A stretch of DNA of 64,000 nucleotides from Novosphingobium terrae (GCF_017163935.1 NZ_JABVZR010000001.1:2170001-2234000); one strand, 5' to 3'. Positions 1-9,155 are shown, counted from the first letter of the stretch. Numbers and translations are program-made. Notes: a model not told the origin generated them from the letters alone.

Positions 1-302
1 CAGGTGCTGCCTCCTCCACGCAGGGCGGCGGCACCTTCGCCCCTTCACGCGGGACGATAGGCGAGACCGACTTCCATCAGCAGGAAGAAGACCGTTTCGC
101 GATCCAGACCGCCGATCTGGTCAACCGCATGGCGCTGGAATCCGCCTTCGAGACGCTGGTGGTGGTCGCCCCGCCGCAAGTGCTGGGCACCTTGCGCAAG
201 CATTACCATGGCGAGGTCAAGGCGCGTCTGGTCGGAGAGCTGAACAAGGACCTCACCTCCATGCCAGTGCCCGATATCGAACAGGCGCTGCTGGCGGCGT
301 GA
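1..302 (+). CDS. Host attachment family protein, C-terminal part
   Basis: The window opens inside this gene; an open frame from base 3 ends with TGA at 300-302, giving about 99 C-terminal residues. The end reads like the Pfam Host_attach family (proteins once named 'required for attachment to host cells'): a region LVNRMALESAFETLVVVAPP, then a RKHYH...GEL motif, then NKDLTSMPVPDIEQ. The family has a release-factor-like fold and no settled biochemical role. The start lies outside the window, so neither its operon nor its regulation can be judged. A gap of about 35 bp separates it from the convergent Lrp-type gene. Confidence 0.75.
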   Translation, partial: GAASSTQGGGTFAPSRGTIGETDFHQQEEDRFAIQTADLVNRMALESAFETLVVVAPPQVLGTLRKHYHGEVKARLVGELNKDLTSMPVPDIEQALLAA

Positions 303-338
303 TGGACCATGCAGGGCGCCCCCACAGGCGCCCTGCCC

Positions 339-821
339 TTACAGAGGATGCCCGCTGCGCAGATAATCGGGCCGCACGATCTCGCGCAGCGTGACCAGCG
401 TTTCGAAATCGCGCACATTGTCGTCAGCAGCGAGTACCTCGTCGGAAAAGCGCTGATAGGCCTCGATCGAGGGCACGGTGACGGTCAGCAGGAAATCGGT
501 GCGGCCTGTCACATTCCACGCGCCGATCACCTCCTCCCGATCCGCCAGACGCGCGGCAAAGTCCTGCTCCATGCGCAAGCCGCTCTGGTTCAGCTCAACC
601 AGCACATGGATGGTGATGGAGGGCGCCAGACGCGCCGGATCGATCACCGCCACATCGGCCATGATCACCCCCGTCGCGCGCAACCGCCGCAACCGCCGCA
701 GCACCGCGCTTTCCGACAGGCCGACCTGCGCGGCGATGGTCCGCGCCGGTTCCAGATTGTTGCGACGAATGATGGCGATGATTCGCCGGTCAAAGTGATC
801 GAGATCGACCTGTTCCGCCAC
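339..821 (-). CDS. Lrp/AsnC family transcriptional regulator
   Basis: A 160-residue protein with an N-terminal winged helix-turn-helix (about residues 5-60, with GLSESAVLRRLRRL as the recognition helix region) and a C-terminal RAM effector-binding domain (about 70-150). The length fits Lrp/AsnC regulators, which are octameric or dimeric amino-acid-responsive DNA-binding proteins. I chose the GTG at 821 because GGGAGG lies just upstream; in-frame ATGs at 833 and 860 are alternatives. It is divergent from an EamA exporter starting at 905. The shared 83-bp gap suggests that it controls that exporter, a common pairing for amino-acid efflux, but this is inference. Confidence 0.88.
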   Translation of the reverse strand: MAEQVDLDHFDRRIIAIIRRNNLEPARTIAAQVGLSESAVLRRLRRLRATGVIMADVAVIDPARLAPSITIHVLVELNQSGLRMEQDFAARLADREEVIGAWNVTGRTDFLLTVTVPSIEAYQRFSDEVLAADDNVRDFETLVTLREIVRPDYLRSGHPL

Positions 822-904
822 AATGCCTCCCATAATGGTGAAATCCGTCACCTGATGCATGATTTCGCCGCCCTTCGCCAGCGCAGCATCGCTATAGTTG
901 GCCC

Positions 905-1816
905 ATGACCTCGGTTTCCGCCTCGCCCGCCGCATCCACGTCGTTCTCGCGCGCGCTGCCCTATCTGGCGCTGTGCGGCTCGATCACCTCATTCTGCGTG
1001 GGAACATCCTTTGGTAAAAGCCTGTTTCCATTGGTTGGAGCGCAAGGTACGGTCAGCTATCGCGTGGGCTTTGCCGCGCTGATCCTGCTGGCGATCTGGC
1101 GGCCTTGGCGCCAGCCGATCAGCCGCGCCGATCTGTTGGCCACCATGCGTTATGGCGCGGTGCTGGGGCTGATGAATTTCTGCTTCTATATGGCGTTGCG
1201 CAGCATTCCGCTGGGTCTGGCCATCGCCATCGAATTCCTCGGCCCGCTGACGGTCTCGCTGCTGCATGCAAGGCGGCTGACGCATATCGCCATGGTGGCG
1301 CTGGCAGCGGCGGGACTGGCGCTGCTGCTGCCCCTGCGCCAGATGAACCATGCGCTGGACTGGACAGGCGTTGGTTTTGCTCTGTGTGCGGGCGTGTTCT
1401 GGGGCCTTTACATCGTCTTCGGCAAGAAAACGAGCCATCTGCCCGGCGGCCAGACCGTGGCGCTGGGCATGGCCACAGCGGCGCTGGTGGTGGTGCCCAT
1501 CGGCGTCTATGATGTCGGCACGACCCTGCTCACCCCCGCCCTGATGGCCAGCGGCCTGGTGGTGGCGATGCTGTCGAGCGCCCTGCCCTATTCCCTGGAA
1601 ATGATCGCGCTCAAGAGCATTCCCGAAAACCGCTTTGGCATTCTGCTGAGCGTCGAACCCGCAGCGGGCGCTCTGGCCGGCGCGCTGATCCTTGGCGAGA
1701 CACTGACCCCGTTGCAGCTGCTGGCCATTGCTCTGGTGGTGGCCGCCTCGGTGGGCAGCGTGCTGATGGGCGACAAGGTCCCCGAACATGCCAAATGCGT
1801 GGGTGACCCACTTTAA
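905..1816 (+). CDS. EamA/RhtA-type inner-membrane exporter
   Basis: A 303-residue, strongly hydrophobic protein with about ten predicted membrane segments arranged as two EamA repeats, as in the drug/metabolite transporter superfamily. The second repeat includes SIPENRFGILLSVEPAAGAL and LILGETLTPLQLLAI, which match the RhtA-like threonine/homoserine exporter branch. It probably exports an amino acid or related metabolite across the inner membrane; the substrate cannot be read from sequence. It is divergent from an Lrp-type regulator that may sense that substrate. The start ATG lies in the short divergent promoter region, where a TATAGT-like -10 element is visible near 892. Confidence 0.85.
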   Translation: MTSVSASPAASTSFSRALPYLALCGSITSFCVGTSFGKSLFPLVGAQGTVSYRVGFAALILLAIWRPWRQPISRADLLATMRYGAVLGLMNFCFYMALRSIPLGLAIAIEFLGPLTVSLLHARRLTHIAMVALAAAGLALLLPLRQMNHALDWTGVGFALCAGVFWGLYIVFGKKTSHLPGGQTVALGMATAALVVVPIGVYDVGTTLLTPALMASGLVVAMLSSALPYSLEMIALKSIPENRFGILLSVEPAAGALAGALILGETLTPLQLLAIALVVAASVGSVLMGDKVPEHAKCVGDPL

Positions 1817-1860
1817 AGCGGGGGCTTTTGCTTTGGGCATGCTGCTGCTAGGCGCGGCGC

Positions 1861-3765
1861 ATGCTTAATCTGACGGGAATCACGGTCCGCCTGGGCGGAC
1901 GCACCATCATCGACGACGCCGGGGCCAAGCTGCCCCCGCGCGGGCGCATCGGCCTGATCGGCCGCAATGGCGCGGGGAAATCGACGCTGGTGCGCGTGAT
2001 CGCCGGCATGCTGGAGCCGGATTCCGGTTCCGTCAGCATGCCGCGCGGCGCCCGTCTGGGCTATATCGCTCAGGAAGCGCCGGGCGGGGATGCCACGCCC
2101 TTCGAAACGGTTTTGGCCGCCGACACCGAGCGCGCCGAGCTGATGGAACTGGCCGAGAATGCAGGTGAGGAAGATCTCCACCGCCTCGGCGAAATCCATG
2201 AGCGACTGATCGCCATCGATGCGCATACCGCCCCCTCGCGCGCCTCGCGCATTCTGGCGGGTCTGGGCTTCGATGAAGAGGCGCAGAACCGCCCGCTGGA
2301 AAGCTTCTCCGGTGGCTGGCGGATGCGCGTGGCGCTGGCCGCGCTGCTCTTCTCGCAGCCCGATCTGCTGCTGCTTGACGAACCCTCGAACCACCTCGAT
2401 CTGGAAGCGGTGCTGTGGCTGGAGGATTTCCTCAAATCCTATCCCGCCACCATTCTGCTGGTCAGCCATGAGCGTGATTTCCTCAACAATGTGGTCGATC
2501 ACATCCTGCATCTTTCGGGCGGCAAGCTGACGCTCTATCCCGGCGGCTATGACGCTTTCGAGCGCCAGCGTGCCGAACGGCAGGCCCAGATCGCCTCGGC
2601 CCGCGTCAAGCAGCAGGCCGAGCGTGAGCGTCTGCAGGATTACATCGCCCGCAATTCGGCGCGTGCTTCCACCGCCAAGCAGGCGCAGTCGCGCCAGAAG
2701 GCGCTCTCCAAGCTGCAGCCCATCGCCGAGATGATCGACGATCCCTCGCTCAGCTTCGATTTCCCCAATCCGGATGAATTGCGCCCGCCGCTCATCACGC
2801 TCGATCTCGCCTCGGTGGGCTATGGCGACAAGACGATCCTGAGCCGCCTCAACCTGCGCATCGATCCCGATGAGCGCATGGCGCTGCTGGGCCGCAACGG
2901 CAACGGCAAGACCACGCTGGCACGCCTGCTGGCCGCGCAGCTGACGCCGATGGATGGCGCGATGAACGCCAGCGGCAAGATGCGCGTGGGCTATTTCACG
3001 CAGTATCAGGTGGAAGAGCTGGACCGCGACGAGACCCCGCTCCAGCACATGACCGCGCTGATGAAGGGCGCGACGCCGGGCGCCGTGCGCGGCCAGCTGG
3101 GCCGTTTCGGCTTCTCGGGCGACAAGGCGACCACGCAGGTCGGCCGCCTGTCGGGCGGTGAGCGCGCGCGTCTGGCACTCGCGCTGATCACCCGCGATGC
3201 GCCGCATATGCTGATCCTCGACGAACCGACCAACCACCTCGATGTGGATGCGCGCGAGGCGCTCATTCAGGCGCTCAACGCCTACACCGGCGCGGTGGTG
3301 ATCGTCAGCCATGACCGCCACATGCTGGAAATGACCGCCGATCGTCTGGTGCTGGTGGACAAGGGCACCGGCAAGGATTTCGACGGCTCGATCGAGGATT
3401 ACATCGCCTTCGTGCTGGCCAAGGAGCCTTCGAAGGAGGGCAGTTCCGCCTCCAAGGGGATGAACAAGAAGGACCAGCGCCGCGCCGCCGCCGAGGCCCG
3501 CGAAAAGAGCCAGGAGCTGCGCAAGCACGCCAAGAAGCTGGAGGGCGAGGTCGAGAAGCTGACCAACACCCGCAACGCCATCGACAAGGCGATGTTCGAT
3601 CCTTCGACCGCGGAAAAACACCTCACCAAGCTGACCATGACCGAGCTGATGAAGCGCCGCGCCGAAACGGACAGCGCCATCGAGGCGGCCGAAGCGGCAT
3701 GGATGGAGGCCAGCGAGGCGGTGGACACCTTTATGGCTCTGGCCCTGTCGGCGTCTCAGGCCTGA
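1861..3765 (+). CDS. ABC-F family ATPase (YheS-like)
   Basis: A 634-residue cytosolic protein with two ABC ATPase domains and no membrane segments, the layout of ABC-F ribosome-associated factors. Walker A motifs GRNGAGKST (near residue 36) and GRNGNGKTT (near 343), signatures FSGGWRMR and LSGGERAR, and Walker B/D-loops LLLDEPSNHLD and LILDEPTNHLD are all present. A basic linker follows the first domain, and a Lys/Glu-rich coiled coil (about 535-620) ends the protein, as in E. coli YheS (637 aa). By family it acts on translating ribosomes. Its TGA overlaps the ATG of the next gene (ATGA), so the two are probably translationally coupled. Confidence 0.93.
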   Translation: MLNLTGITVRLGGRTIIDDAGAKLPPRGRIGLIGRNGAGKSTLVRVIAGMLEPDSGSVSMPRGARLGYIAQEAPGGDATPFETVLAADTERAELMELAENAGEEDLHRLGEIHERLIAIDAHTAPSRASRILAGLGFDEEAQNRPLESFSGGWRMRVALAALLFSQPDLLLLDEPSNHLDLEAVLWLEDFLKSYPATILLVSHERDFLNNVVDHILHLSGGKLTLYPGGYDAFERQRAERQAQIASARVKQQAERERLQDYIARNSARASTAKQAQSRQKALSKLQPIAEMIDDPSLSFDFPNPDELRPPLITLDLASVGYGDKTILSRLNLRIDPDERMALLGRNGNGKTTLARLLAAQLTPMDGAMNASGKMRVGYFTQYQVEELDRDETPLQHMTALMKGATPGAVRGQLGRFGFSGDKATTQVGRLSGGERARLALALITRDAPHMLILDEPTNHLDVDAREALIQALNAYTGAVVIVSHDRHMLEMTADRLVLVDKGTGKDFDGSIEDYIAFVLAKEPSKEGSSASKGMNKKDQRRAAAEAREKSQELRKHAKKLEGEVEKLTNTRNAIDKAMFDPSTAEKHLTKLTMTELMKRRAETDSAIEAAEAAWMEASEAVDTFMALALSASQA

Positions 3766-4226
3766 TGAGCGTCGCCTTCCGCCGCGATGGCGATGACGAG
3801 CATCTGGAGCCCAAGTTCGAGATCCCCATCCCGCCCGGCCCCAATCTGGTGACCGAGCGCGGGCTGGCGTTGATCGGCGAAAAGCTGGCGGCCCTGGAGG
3901 TAGAATTGGCCAAGGGAGGCGAGGAAGCGCAGATCAACGCGCTGAAACGCGAACTGCGTTACTGGACCACCCGGCAGATCACGGCCGAACTGGTGCCCGC
4001 GCCCGATGGCTCCACTGTGGCCATCGGCACGCGGGTTGCCTTCACGCTAAACGGAAAGCGCCGCGATCTCTCCATCGTCGGTGATGACGAGGCCGATCCG
4101 GCGCAGGGCAGCATCGCCTTTTCGGCGCCTTTGGCTCGCTCGCTGATCGGCGGCGAAGAGGGGGAACTCCTGCCCTTCAACGGCAAGGAAGACGCGATTG
4201 AAGTGCTTGAGATCGCGGTGATCTAA
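3765..4226 (+). CDS. GreA/GreB-family elongation factor-like protein
   Basis: A 153-residue protein with a helical N-terminal part (about 25-75) and a C-terminal FKBP-like GreA/GreB domain (about 80-153; GTRVAFTLNGKRRDLSIVGDDEAD, then the SIAFSAPLARSLIG stretch characteristic of Gre factors). Gre proteins insert a coiled coil into the RNA polymerase secondary channel. The coiled coil here is short, so it may be a Gre-like regulator and not a full cleavage factor. The ATG at 3765 overlaps the stop of the ABC-F gene. An upstream in-frame start would run 66 bp into that gene and was rejected. Confidence 0.85.
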   Translation: MSVAFRRDGDDEHLEPKFEIPIPPGPNLVTERGLALIGEKLAALEVELAKGGEEAQINALKRELRYWTTRQITAELVPAPDGSTVAIGTRVAFTLNGKRRDLSIVGDDEADPAQGSIAFSAPLARSLIGGEEGELLPFNGKEDAIEVLEIAVI

Positions 4227-4232
4227 GGCACT

Positions 4233-4511
4233 TCAGCCTTCACCCTGCGCCTGTGCTTCCTGGGCGCGCTCCATCATCTCCATAAAATCGCGGGCCGTGT
4301 CGCGGTCCGCCGGGTCCTTGAAGGCCACGTCCAGATCGGGCGCGGCCCCCAGCATGGTGAGCAGCGCCCAGAGCGCGAAGCGGCGCCCGCGATCCTCTTC
4401 CATCCCCAGATCGACCTGCATCTTCTCGATCCCCGATTCGAGCGCGCTTTGCGGCACTTCGGAAAGATCGGTGGTGGCGAAATAGCGGCGGAGTTGATCG
4501 TCAAAATCCAT
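4233..4511 (-). CDS. Small conserved-type hypothetical protein
   Basis: A 92-residue acidic, helix-rich protein (MDFDDQLRRYFATTDLSEVP at the start; a hydrophobic WALLTMLG segment in the middle; an acidic RDFMEMMERAQEAQ tail). I do not recognise a domain. It is convergent with the Gre-like gene, with only 6 bp between stops, and it stands alone before the iron locus. Codon use resembles its core neighbours, and no overlapping ORF here looks better. Function unknown; it is probably a small cytosolic alphaproteobacterial protein. Confidence 0.6.
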   Translation of the reverse strand: MDFDDQLRRYFATTDLSEVPQSALESGIEKMQVDLGMEEDRGRRFALWALLTMLGAAPDLDVAFKDPADRDTARDFMEMMERAQEAQAQGEG

Positions 4512-4627
4512 GCGGCCCGCCCTAGCACATCATGCGAAGCCCCGCATCGGCCAATTTCCGGCATTTGCGAATGCGTTGCAAAAGCCAATCATCGCAGATA
4601 CAGTTGGGCAAATTCCGATACACAACA

Positions 4628-4646
4628 GCTATTGAGAATCATTATT
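4628..4646 (+). promoter_or_regulatory. Fur box upstream of TonB siderophore receptor
   Basis: GCTATTGAGAATCATTATT matches the classical 19-bp Fur consensus GATAATGATAATCATTATC at about 15 of 19 positions, with the right half (ATCATTAT) intact. It lies 53 bp before the receptor start at 4700. It predicts iron-dependent repression of the receptor and perhaps of the downstream piuC locus. Confidence 0.75.
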
Positions 4647-4699
4647 GACTGAATGAAGGAATACCCTTAGGTCGCCCCCAACCACAACAGGGGGAAATC

Positions 4700-7138
4700 A
4701 TGAGCAAACTCTCCAGCCCGGCACGCGCCCGGGCTTCGCTGGCCTTGTCCTGCGTCAGCACCGCGATCCTGCCCTTCACCGCCGCCGCGCTTCACGCGCA
4801 AGAGACCAAGGGCGAGGAACGCTCGCTGGGCGGCGTCACCGTGTCCGATACGGCGATCGATGATGTGGAACTGGGCCGCCGTCAGGCCTCGCCCAAGGCC
4901 GTGCGCCCCCTGCGCGACACACCCCAGACCGTCACCGTGCTCTCGCATGAGGTGCTGCAGCAGCAGAACATCATCTCGCTTCAGGAAGCGCTCTCCACCG
5001 TGCCGGGTATCACCTTTGGCGCAGGCGAAGGCGGCAGCGGCTATGGCGACAGCATCACCCTGCGCGGCTACACCGCCAGCAACGACATTCAGGTCGATAA
5101 TGTGCGCAGCAGCGCGCAATACACCCGCTCGGACAATTTCAATGTCCAGCAGATCGAGGTGACCAATGGCGCCAGCTCGGTCACCAATGGCTCGGGCTCG
5201 GTGGGCGGCACCATCAATCTGGTGAGCAAGCGCCCGCTGGACCGCGACCAGATGCTGGTCACCGGCGGCGTGGGCACCGCCAACTATTATCGCGGCACGG
5301 TGGACATCAACCGCCACCTGTCAGACAGCGTGGCCTTCCGCCTCAACGGCATGGTCCATCACAATGACATTCCGGGCCGCCAGGTCGAAAAGAACGACCG
5401 TTGGGGCATCGCACCCGCGATCACCGTGGGTCTGGGCACGCCCACGCGCCTGACGCTGATGTATTACCATCAGGAAGACCGCAACATTCCGCAATACGGC
5501 CTGCCCTATTTCGCCAACAATGCGGCGGGCACCAATGGCTACACCGGCGTGCTGCCGGGCGTGGACCGCAGCGCCTATTACGGCTTTGCCAATTACGACA
5601 CGCAGCGCATCAACTCGAACCAGATCACCAGCATCGTCGAGCATGATTTCAGCAGCAAGGTTAAGCTGCGCAATCTGATGCGCTATGATCAGGTCTCGCA
5701 GTTCTCCCGCTCGGACGGGCCCGAGGGCAGCTTCTGCATGCCCAATGGGCTGACGCCGGTGGGTCTCGCCTGCGCCACGGGTCAGGCTGCGGGCACCTTC
5801 GTGCCGAGCGGCGGCTCGCGTGGCAACACCCGCGATACGCAGAACCAGATGTTCTATGAGCAGGCCGATCTTTCGGCCACGGTCAACACCGGCGGCATCG
5901 AGCATACGCTGGATGCTGGCCTGCAGGTCTCCAAGGAGTATTACAACCTCTCCTCGGGCAATTCGCAGCGCACGGCGGCGGGCGCCACGGTGGCGGTGCC
6001 GGCCTATAATCTCTACAATCCGGGGCTGAACAACACCTACACCGGGCCGGTCAATTTCATCGTCGGAGCCAAGAGCCGCAACGATATCGAGGACTATGCC
6101 CTCTATCTGTTCGACGCCGCCAAATTCGGTAGCCATTTCGAGCTGAACGGCGGCGTGCGTATCGACCGCAACATCGGCCATTCCACCGCCTACACGCTGG
6201 CCACCGCCACCGGCACGGCCCCCACCACCGCCAATCTGGTGACGCCGGGCTCGGCTGTCACGCTGGGTCAGGCCACCACGCGCACCGATCTGCGCAATGC
6301 AGCCACCATGTTCTCATGGCGCATCGGCGCGGTCTACAAGCCGGTGGAGGCTGTCAGCGCCTATATCGCCTATGGCAATTCCAAGACGCCTTCGCAGAAC
6401 ACCGTCAACGGCGCCTGCACCAACACGGCGGCCACCGCCACGGCAGCTGCCAGCGCCACCTGCAACACCGCTCCGGAAACCGCCAAGAACTACGAGGTCG
6501 GGCTGAAGGCAGAGGTCGCCAAGGGCCTGCTGCTGACCGCCGCCGTCTTCCGCAACGAGCGCAACGCCTATAAGGTCGTCTCGGGCGATCCGACGGTGCC
6601 CGATCAGACCAACCAGGGCCAGTCGCGCGTCAATGGCGTGGCGCTGGGCGCCAGCGGCAACATCACGGATCGCTGGCAGGTGACCGCCAACTACACCTAT
6701 CTGGACAGCAAGCTGATCCGTTCGGTGTCCAAGCTGTGTCTCGCCAATCCCGGCACCGGCTCCTGCACCAACACGGCGGCCTATCCCAACCCGGGCGGCG
6801 GTTCGGAACTGGTGCAGACGCCCAAGCATTCGGGCAGCATCTTCACCACCTACCGCCTGCCCTTCGGCCTGACGGTCGGTTACGGCGCGACCTATCAGGG
6901 CAGCTTTGCGCTGAACACGCCTTCGACCACGCCGGCTTCGCAAGTGGTCTATCGCTCGAAGTCCTATGTCGTGCACAATGCCACGATCTCCTATGACGTG
7001 ACCAAGCGCCTCAACGCCCAGATCAACGTCAAGAACATCGGCGACAGGCTCTATTACACCCGCATCCGCGCCAACAATGGCTGGGCCACGCCGGGTGACG
7101 CGCGCTCGGCCACGCTGACCGTGTCCTACAAGATGTAA
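4700..7138 (+). CDS. TonB-dependent siderophore receptor (Fiu-like)
   Basis: An 812-residue outer-membrane receptor. A signal peptide of about 34 residues ends near LHAQ; a plug domain (about 65-180) carries ALSTVPGITFGAGEGG and the IEVTNGASSV segment; the rest is a 22-strand-type barrel finishing in SATLTVSYKM. The plug start (TPQTVTVLSHEVLQQQNI) is typical of the catecholate/hydroxamate siderophore receptor family (TIGR01783). It would import a ferric siderophore using TonB-ExbBD energy. A Fur box precedes it and a PiuC-type dioxygenase follows, the usual neighbourhood of Fiu/PiuA receptors. The exact siderophore is not deducible. Confidence 0.93.
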   Translation: MSKLSSPARARASLALSCVSTAILPFTAAALHAQETKGEERSLGGVTVSDTAIDDVELGRRQASPKAVRPLRDTPQTVTVLSHEVLQQQNIISLQEALSTVPGITFGAGEGGSGYGDSITLRGYTASNDIQVDNVRSSAQYTRSDNFNVQQIEVTNGASSVTNGSGSVGGTINLVSKRPLDRDQMLVTGGVGTANYYRGTVDINRHLSDSVAFRLNGMVHHNDIPGRQVEKNDRWGIAPAITVGLGTPTRLTLMYYHQEDRNIPQYGLPYFANNAAGTNGYTGVLPGVDRSAYYGFANYDTQRINSNQITSIVEHDFSSKVKLRNLMRYDQVSQFSRSDGPEGSFCMPNGLTPVGLACATGQAAGTFVPSGGSRGNTRDTQNQMFYEQADLSATVNTGGIEHTLDAGLQVSKEYYNLSSGNSQRTAAGATVAVPAYNLYNPGLNNTYTGPVNFIVGAKSRNDIEDYALYLFDAAKFGSHFELNGGVRIDRNIGHSTAYTLATATGTAPTTANLVTPGSAVTLGQATTRTDLRNAATMFSWRIGAVYKPVEAVSAYIAYGNSKTPSQNTVNGACTNTAATATAAASATCNTAPETAKNYEVGLKAEVAKGLLLTAAVFRNERNAYKVVSGDPTVPDQTNQGQSRVNGVALGASGNITDRWQVTANYTYLDSKLIRSVSKLCLANPGTGSCTNTAAYPNPGGGSELVQTPKHSGSIFTTYRLPFGLTVGYGATYQGSFALNTPSTTPASQVVYRSKSYVVHNATISYDVTKRLNAQINVKNIGDRLYYTRIRANNGWATPGDARSATLTVSYKM

Positions 7139-7162
7139 GGCCCCGGCCTTCACATGATTGGA

Positions 7163-7222
7163 CGGTTGGCCTTGACGGGCCAACCGAACCGGGCGCGGAG
7201 AAAGTCCCTTTCCGCGCCCGGT
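7163..7222 (+). terminator. Tandem hairpins after the siderophore receptor
   Basis: Two perfect inverted repeats follow the receptor stop. The arms are CGGTTGGCC/GGCCAACCG (7163-7171 and 7178-7186) and ACCGGGCGCGGA/TCCGCGCCCGGT (7188-7199 and 7211-7222). No strong T-tract follows, so they may be a weak or Rho-assisted terminator or an mRNA-stabilising structure between the receptor and piuC. Confidence 0.55.
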
Positions 7223-7336
7223 CTTGCGTTATGAGGCCGTAAAACGCACAAGACCCGTTCCTGATTTGCGTTAGCGCATATCGCTGGCATCAACATGGGC
7301 TTAAAAACCCGCCGTCACCCCTTCGAAAGAACACCC

Positions 7337-8017
7337 ATGCTGCTGCACATCCCTTCCTTGCTGAGCGCCGAAGACCTGCAACAGGCCCGCGCCCTGCTGG
7401 AGGAGGCTGAATGGCAGGATGGACGCACCACCGCCGGGCATCGCGCTCAGGGGGTGAAGCGCAACCAGCAATTGTCCTTGGAGAGCCCTCAAGCCCAGCA
7501 CCTGGGCGCGCTGATCGGCAACCGCCTGATGCGCAATCCGGCCTTCCTGTCCGCCGCCCTGCCGCTGCGCATGGTGCCCCCGCGCTTCAACCGCTATGAG
7601 GGCGAAGGCGAATATGGCAACCATGTCGACAATGCGATCTTCCCGATCCCCGGTACATCGCAAAGCGTGCGCACCGATTGCTCGATGACCGTCTTCCTGA
7701 GCGAACCCGACGAGTATGACGGCGGCGAACTCATCATTCAGGACACTTTCGGCCAGCAGGAGGTGAAACTGCCCGCAGGCGATGCCGTGCTCTACCCCGG
7801 CACCAGCCTGCATCGCGTCACGCCGGTAACGCGCGGCGCCCGCCTTGCCTCTTTCCTCTGGGTGCAGAGCCTTGTGCCGCAGGACCATCGCCGCCGTCTG
7901 CTCTATGATCTGGACCAGTCGATCCAGGCCTTGTCCGCCGATCATCCCGAGCATGAGAGCGTCGACAGCCTGACCAACGTCTATCACAATCTGCTGCGCG
8001 AATGGTCGCTCACATGA
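7337..8017 (+). CDS. piuC: PKHD-type Fe(II)/2-oxoglutarate hydroxylase PiuC
   Basis: A 226-residue cytosolic oxygenase of the YbiX/PiuC family (E. coli YbiX has 225 aa). The facial-triad residues are visible: H96 and D98 in GNHVDNAI, and H159 in GTSLHRVTP; the RLASFLW motif supplies the 2-oxoglutarate-binding Arg. The N-terminal MLLHIPSLLS is typical, which favours the ATG at 7337 over an earlier one at 7295. It sits directly downstream of a Fur-regulated siderophore receptor, the standard PiuA-PiuC/Fiu-YbiX arrangement. Its stop overlaps the next ATG (ATGA). The substrate of this family is still unclear; iron-uptake linked. Confidence 0.93.
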   Translation: MLLHIPSLLSAEDLQQARALLEEAEWQDGRTTAGHRAQGVKRNQQLSLESPQAQHLGALIGNRLMRNPAFLSAALPLRMVPPRFNRYEGEGEYGNHVDNAIFPIPGTSQSVRTDCSMTVFLSEPDEYDGGELIIQDTFGQQEVKLPAGDAVLYPGTSLHRVTPVTRGARLASFLWVQSLVPQDHRRRLLYDLDQSIQALSADHPEHESVDSLTNVYHNLLREWSLT

Positions 8018-9108
8018 GCGCCCTGCCTGAAGACCTCCACACGCTGGGTGATTACGAAAGACATGCCGCCACCCGCCTGCCCTCCGCCATCTGGGGCCAT
8101 ATTCAGGAGGGCAGCGGTTTTCACGGCGCCCCCGACAATGACCGCCTGGCGCTCGATCGCATCAAGCTGCTGCCCCGCCGCCTGACCGACTTACGCGGCG
8201 GCTCGACCGCCATCGAGCTGTTCGGCCAGCACCACGCCACGCCGATCCTGCTCGCCCCCGTGGCCTATCAGCGCCTTGCCCATCCCGAGGGCGAGTTGGC
8301 CAGCGTGCGCGCCGCCACCGCCATGGGCCTGTCGATGGTCCTCAGCACCCTGTCGAGCGTCACGCTGGAAGAGGTGGCGCAGGCCGCGCAGGATGCCGCG
8401 CGCCAACTGGCCCAGCCCGAGGTGCCACACTGGTTCCAGCTCTACGCCCAGCCTGACAGGGATCACACGCTGGCACTGATCCGCCGCGCGGAAGAAGCGG
8501 GCTATCGAGCCATCGCCTTCACCGTCGATGCGGCGGTCAAGCGCGCGGGCTTTCCGCTGCCCCCGGGTGTCGAAGCGGCCAATCTGCGCGGCTTTCCCAC
8601 GCAGCAGCAGGTCACCAACCATGGCGCAATCCTCTTCGGCACCCCGCTGACCGAGAACGCGCCTCGCTGGGAGGATGTCGCGTGGTTGCGCAAGCAAACC
8701 AGCCTGCCGCTGCTGATCAAAGGCCTCGCCGCTCCCGAGGACGCGCGCATGGCCGCCCAAATGGGCGCCGATGCCGTTGTCATCTCGCACCATGGCGGGC
8801 GGGTGCTGCCCGGCATGCCCTCCGCGCTGGAACTGATCGCGCCGATCCGTAAAGCTGTCGGCCCCGACCTTCCCTTGCTGGTCGATGGCGGCCTGCGCTC
8901 CGGCACGGATATCGCCAAAGCGCTGGCTCTGGGTGCTCAGGCTGTGCTGATCGGGCGGCCGCAAATGCATGCGCTGGCGGTCGGCGGCTTTACCGGCGTT
9001 GCCCATATGCTGCACATTCTGCGCGCCGAACTGGAGCTGGCCATGGCGCAACTGGGCTGCGCCAGCGTCTCGCAGCTTGGCCCGCAGCATCTGTTTCGCG
9101 CGCCCTGA
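8014..9108 (+). CDS. FMN-dependent alpha-hydroxy-acid oxidising enzyme
   Basis: A 364-residue TIM-barrel flavoenzyme of the lactate/glycolate oxidase family. Motifs include PILLAPVAYQRLAHPEGE near the N terminus, the catalytic ISHHGGR (His260 and its following Arg), and the FMN phosphate-binding LLVDGGLRSGTDIAKALALG near residue 290. It should oxidise an L-2-hydroxy acid, donating electrons to oxygen or a respiratory carrier; lactate is possible but unproven. Its ATG overlaps the piuC stop, so it is translationally coupled to the iron locus. That is an unusual but recurring partner and suggests co-regulation by Fur. Confidence 0.88.
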   Translation: MSALPEDLHTLGDYERHAATRLPSAIWGHIQEGSGFHGAPDNDRLALDRIKLLPRRLTDLRGGSTAIELFGQHHATPILLAPVAYQRLAHPEGELASVRAATAMGLSMVLSTLSSVTLEEVAQAAQDAARQLAQPEVPHWFQLYAQPDRDHTLALIRRAEEAGYRAIAFTVDAAVKRAGFPLPPGVEAANLRGFPTQQQVTNHGAILFGTPLTENAPRWEDVAWLRKQTSLPLLIKGLAAPEDARMAAQMGADAVVISHHGGRVLPGMPSALELIAPIRKAVGPDLPLLVDGGLRSGTDIAKALALGAQAVLIGRPQMHALAVGGFTGVAHMLHILRAELELAMAQLGCASVSQLGPQHLFRAP

Positions 9109-9137
9109 TTCCTCCCCATCCATCGACAGGGCGAAGA

Positions 9138-9155
9138 TTGACATGGCCCTGTCAC
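9138..9155 (+). promoter_or_regulatory. Pho-box-like site upstream of phoR
   Basis: TTGACAT-GGCC-CTGTCAC is two 7-bp direct repeats separated by 4 bp, the PhoB-binding arrangement (consensus CTGTCAT-N4-CTGTCAT). The second half matches at 6 of 7 positions. It lies 77 bp before phoR, consistent with PhoB activating its own sensor gene. Confidence 0.6.

Noticed and set aside
1813..3621. 602-codon minus-strand ORF opposite the ABC-F gene
   Set aside because: It is a high-GC antisense shadow of a gene with complete ABC motifs; the translation is His/Gly/Ala/Arg-rich and without domains.
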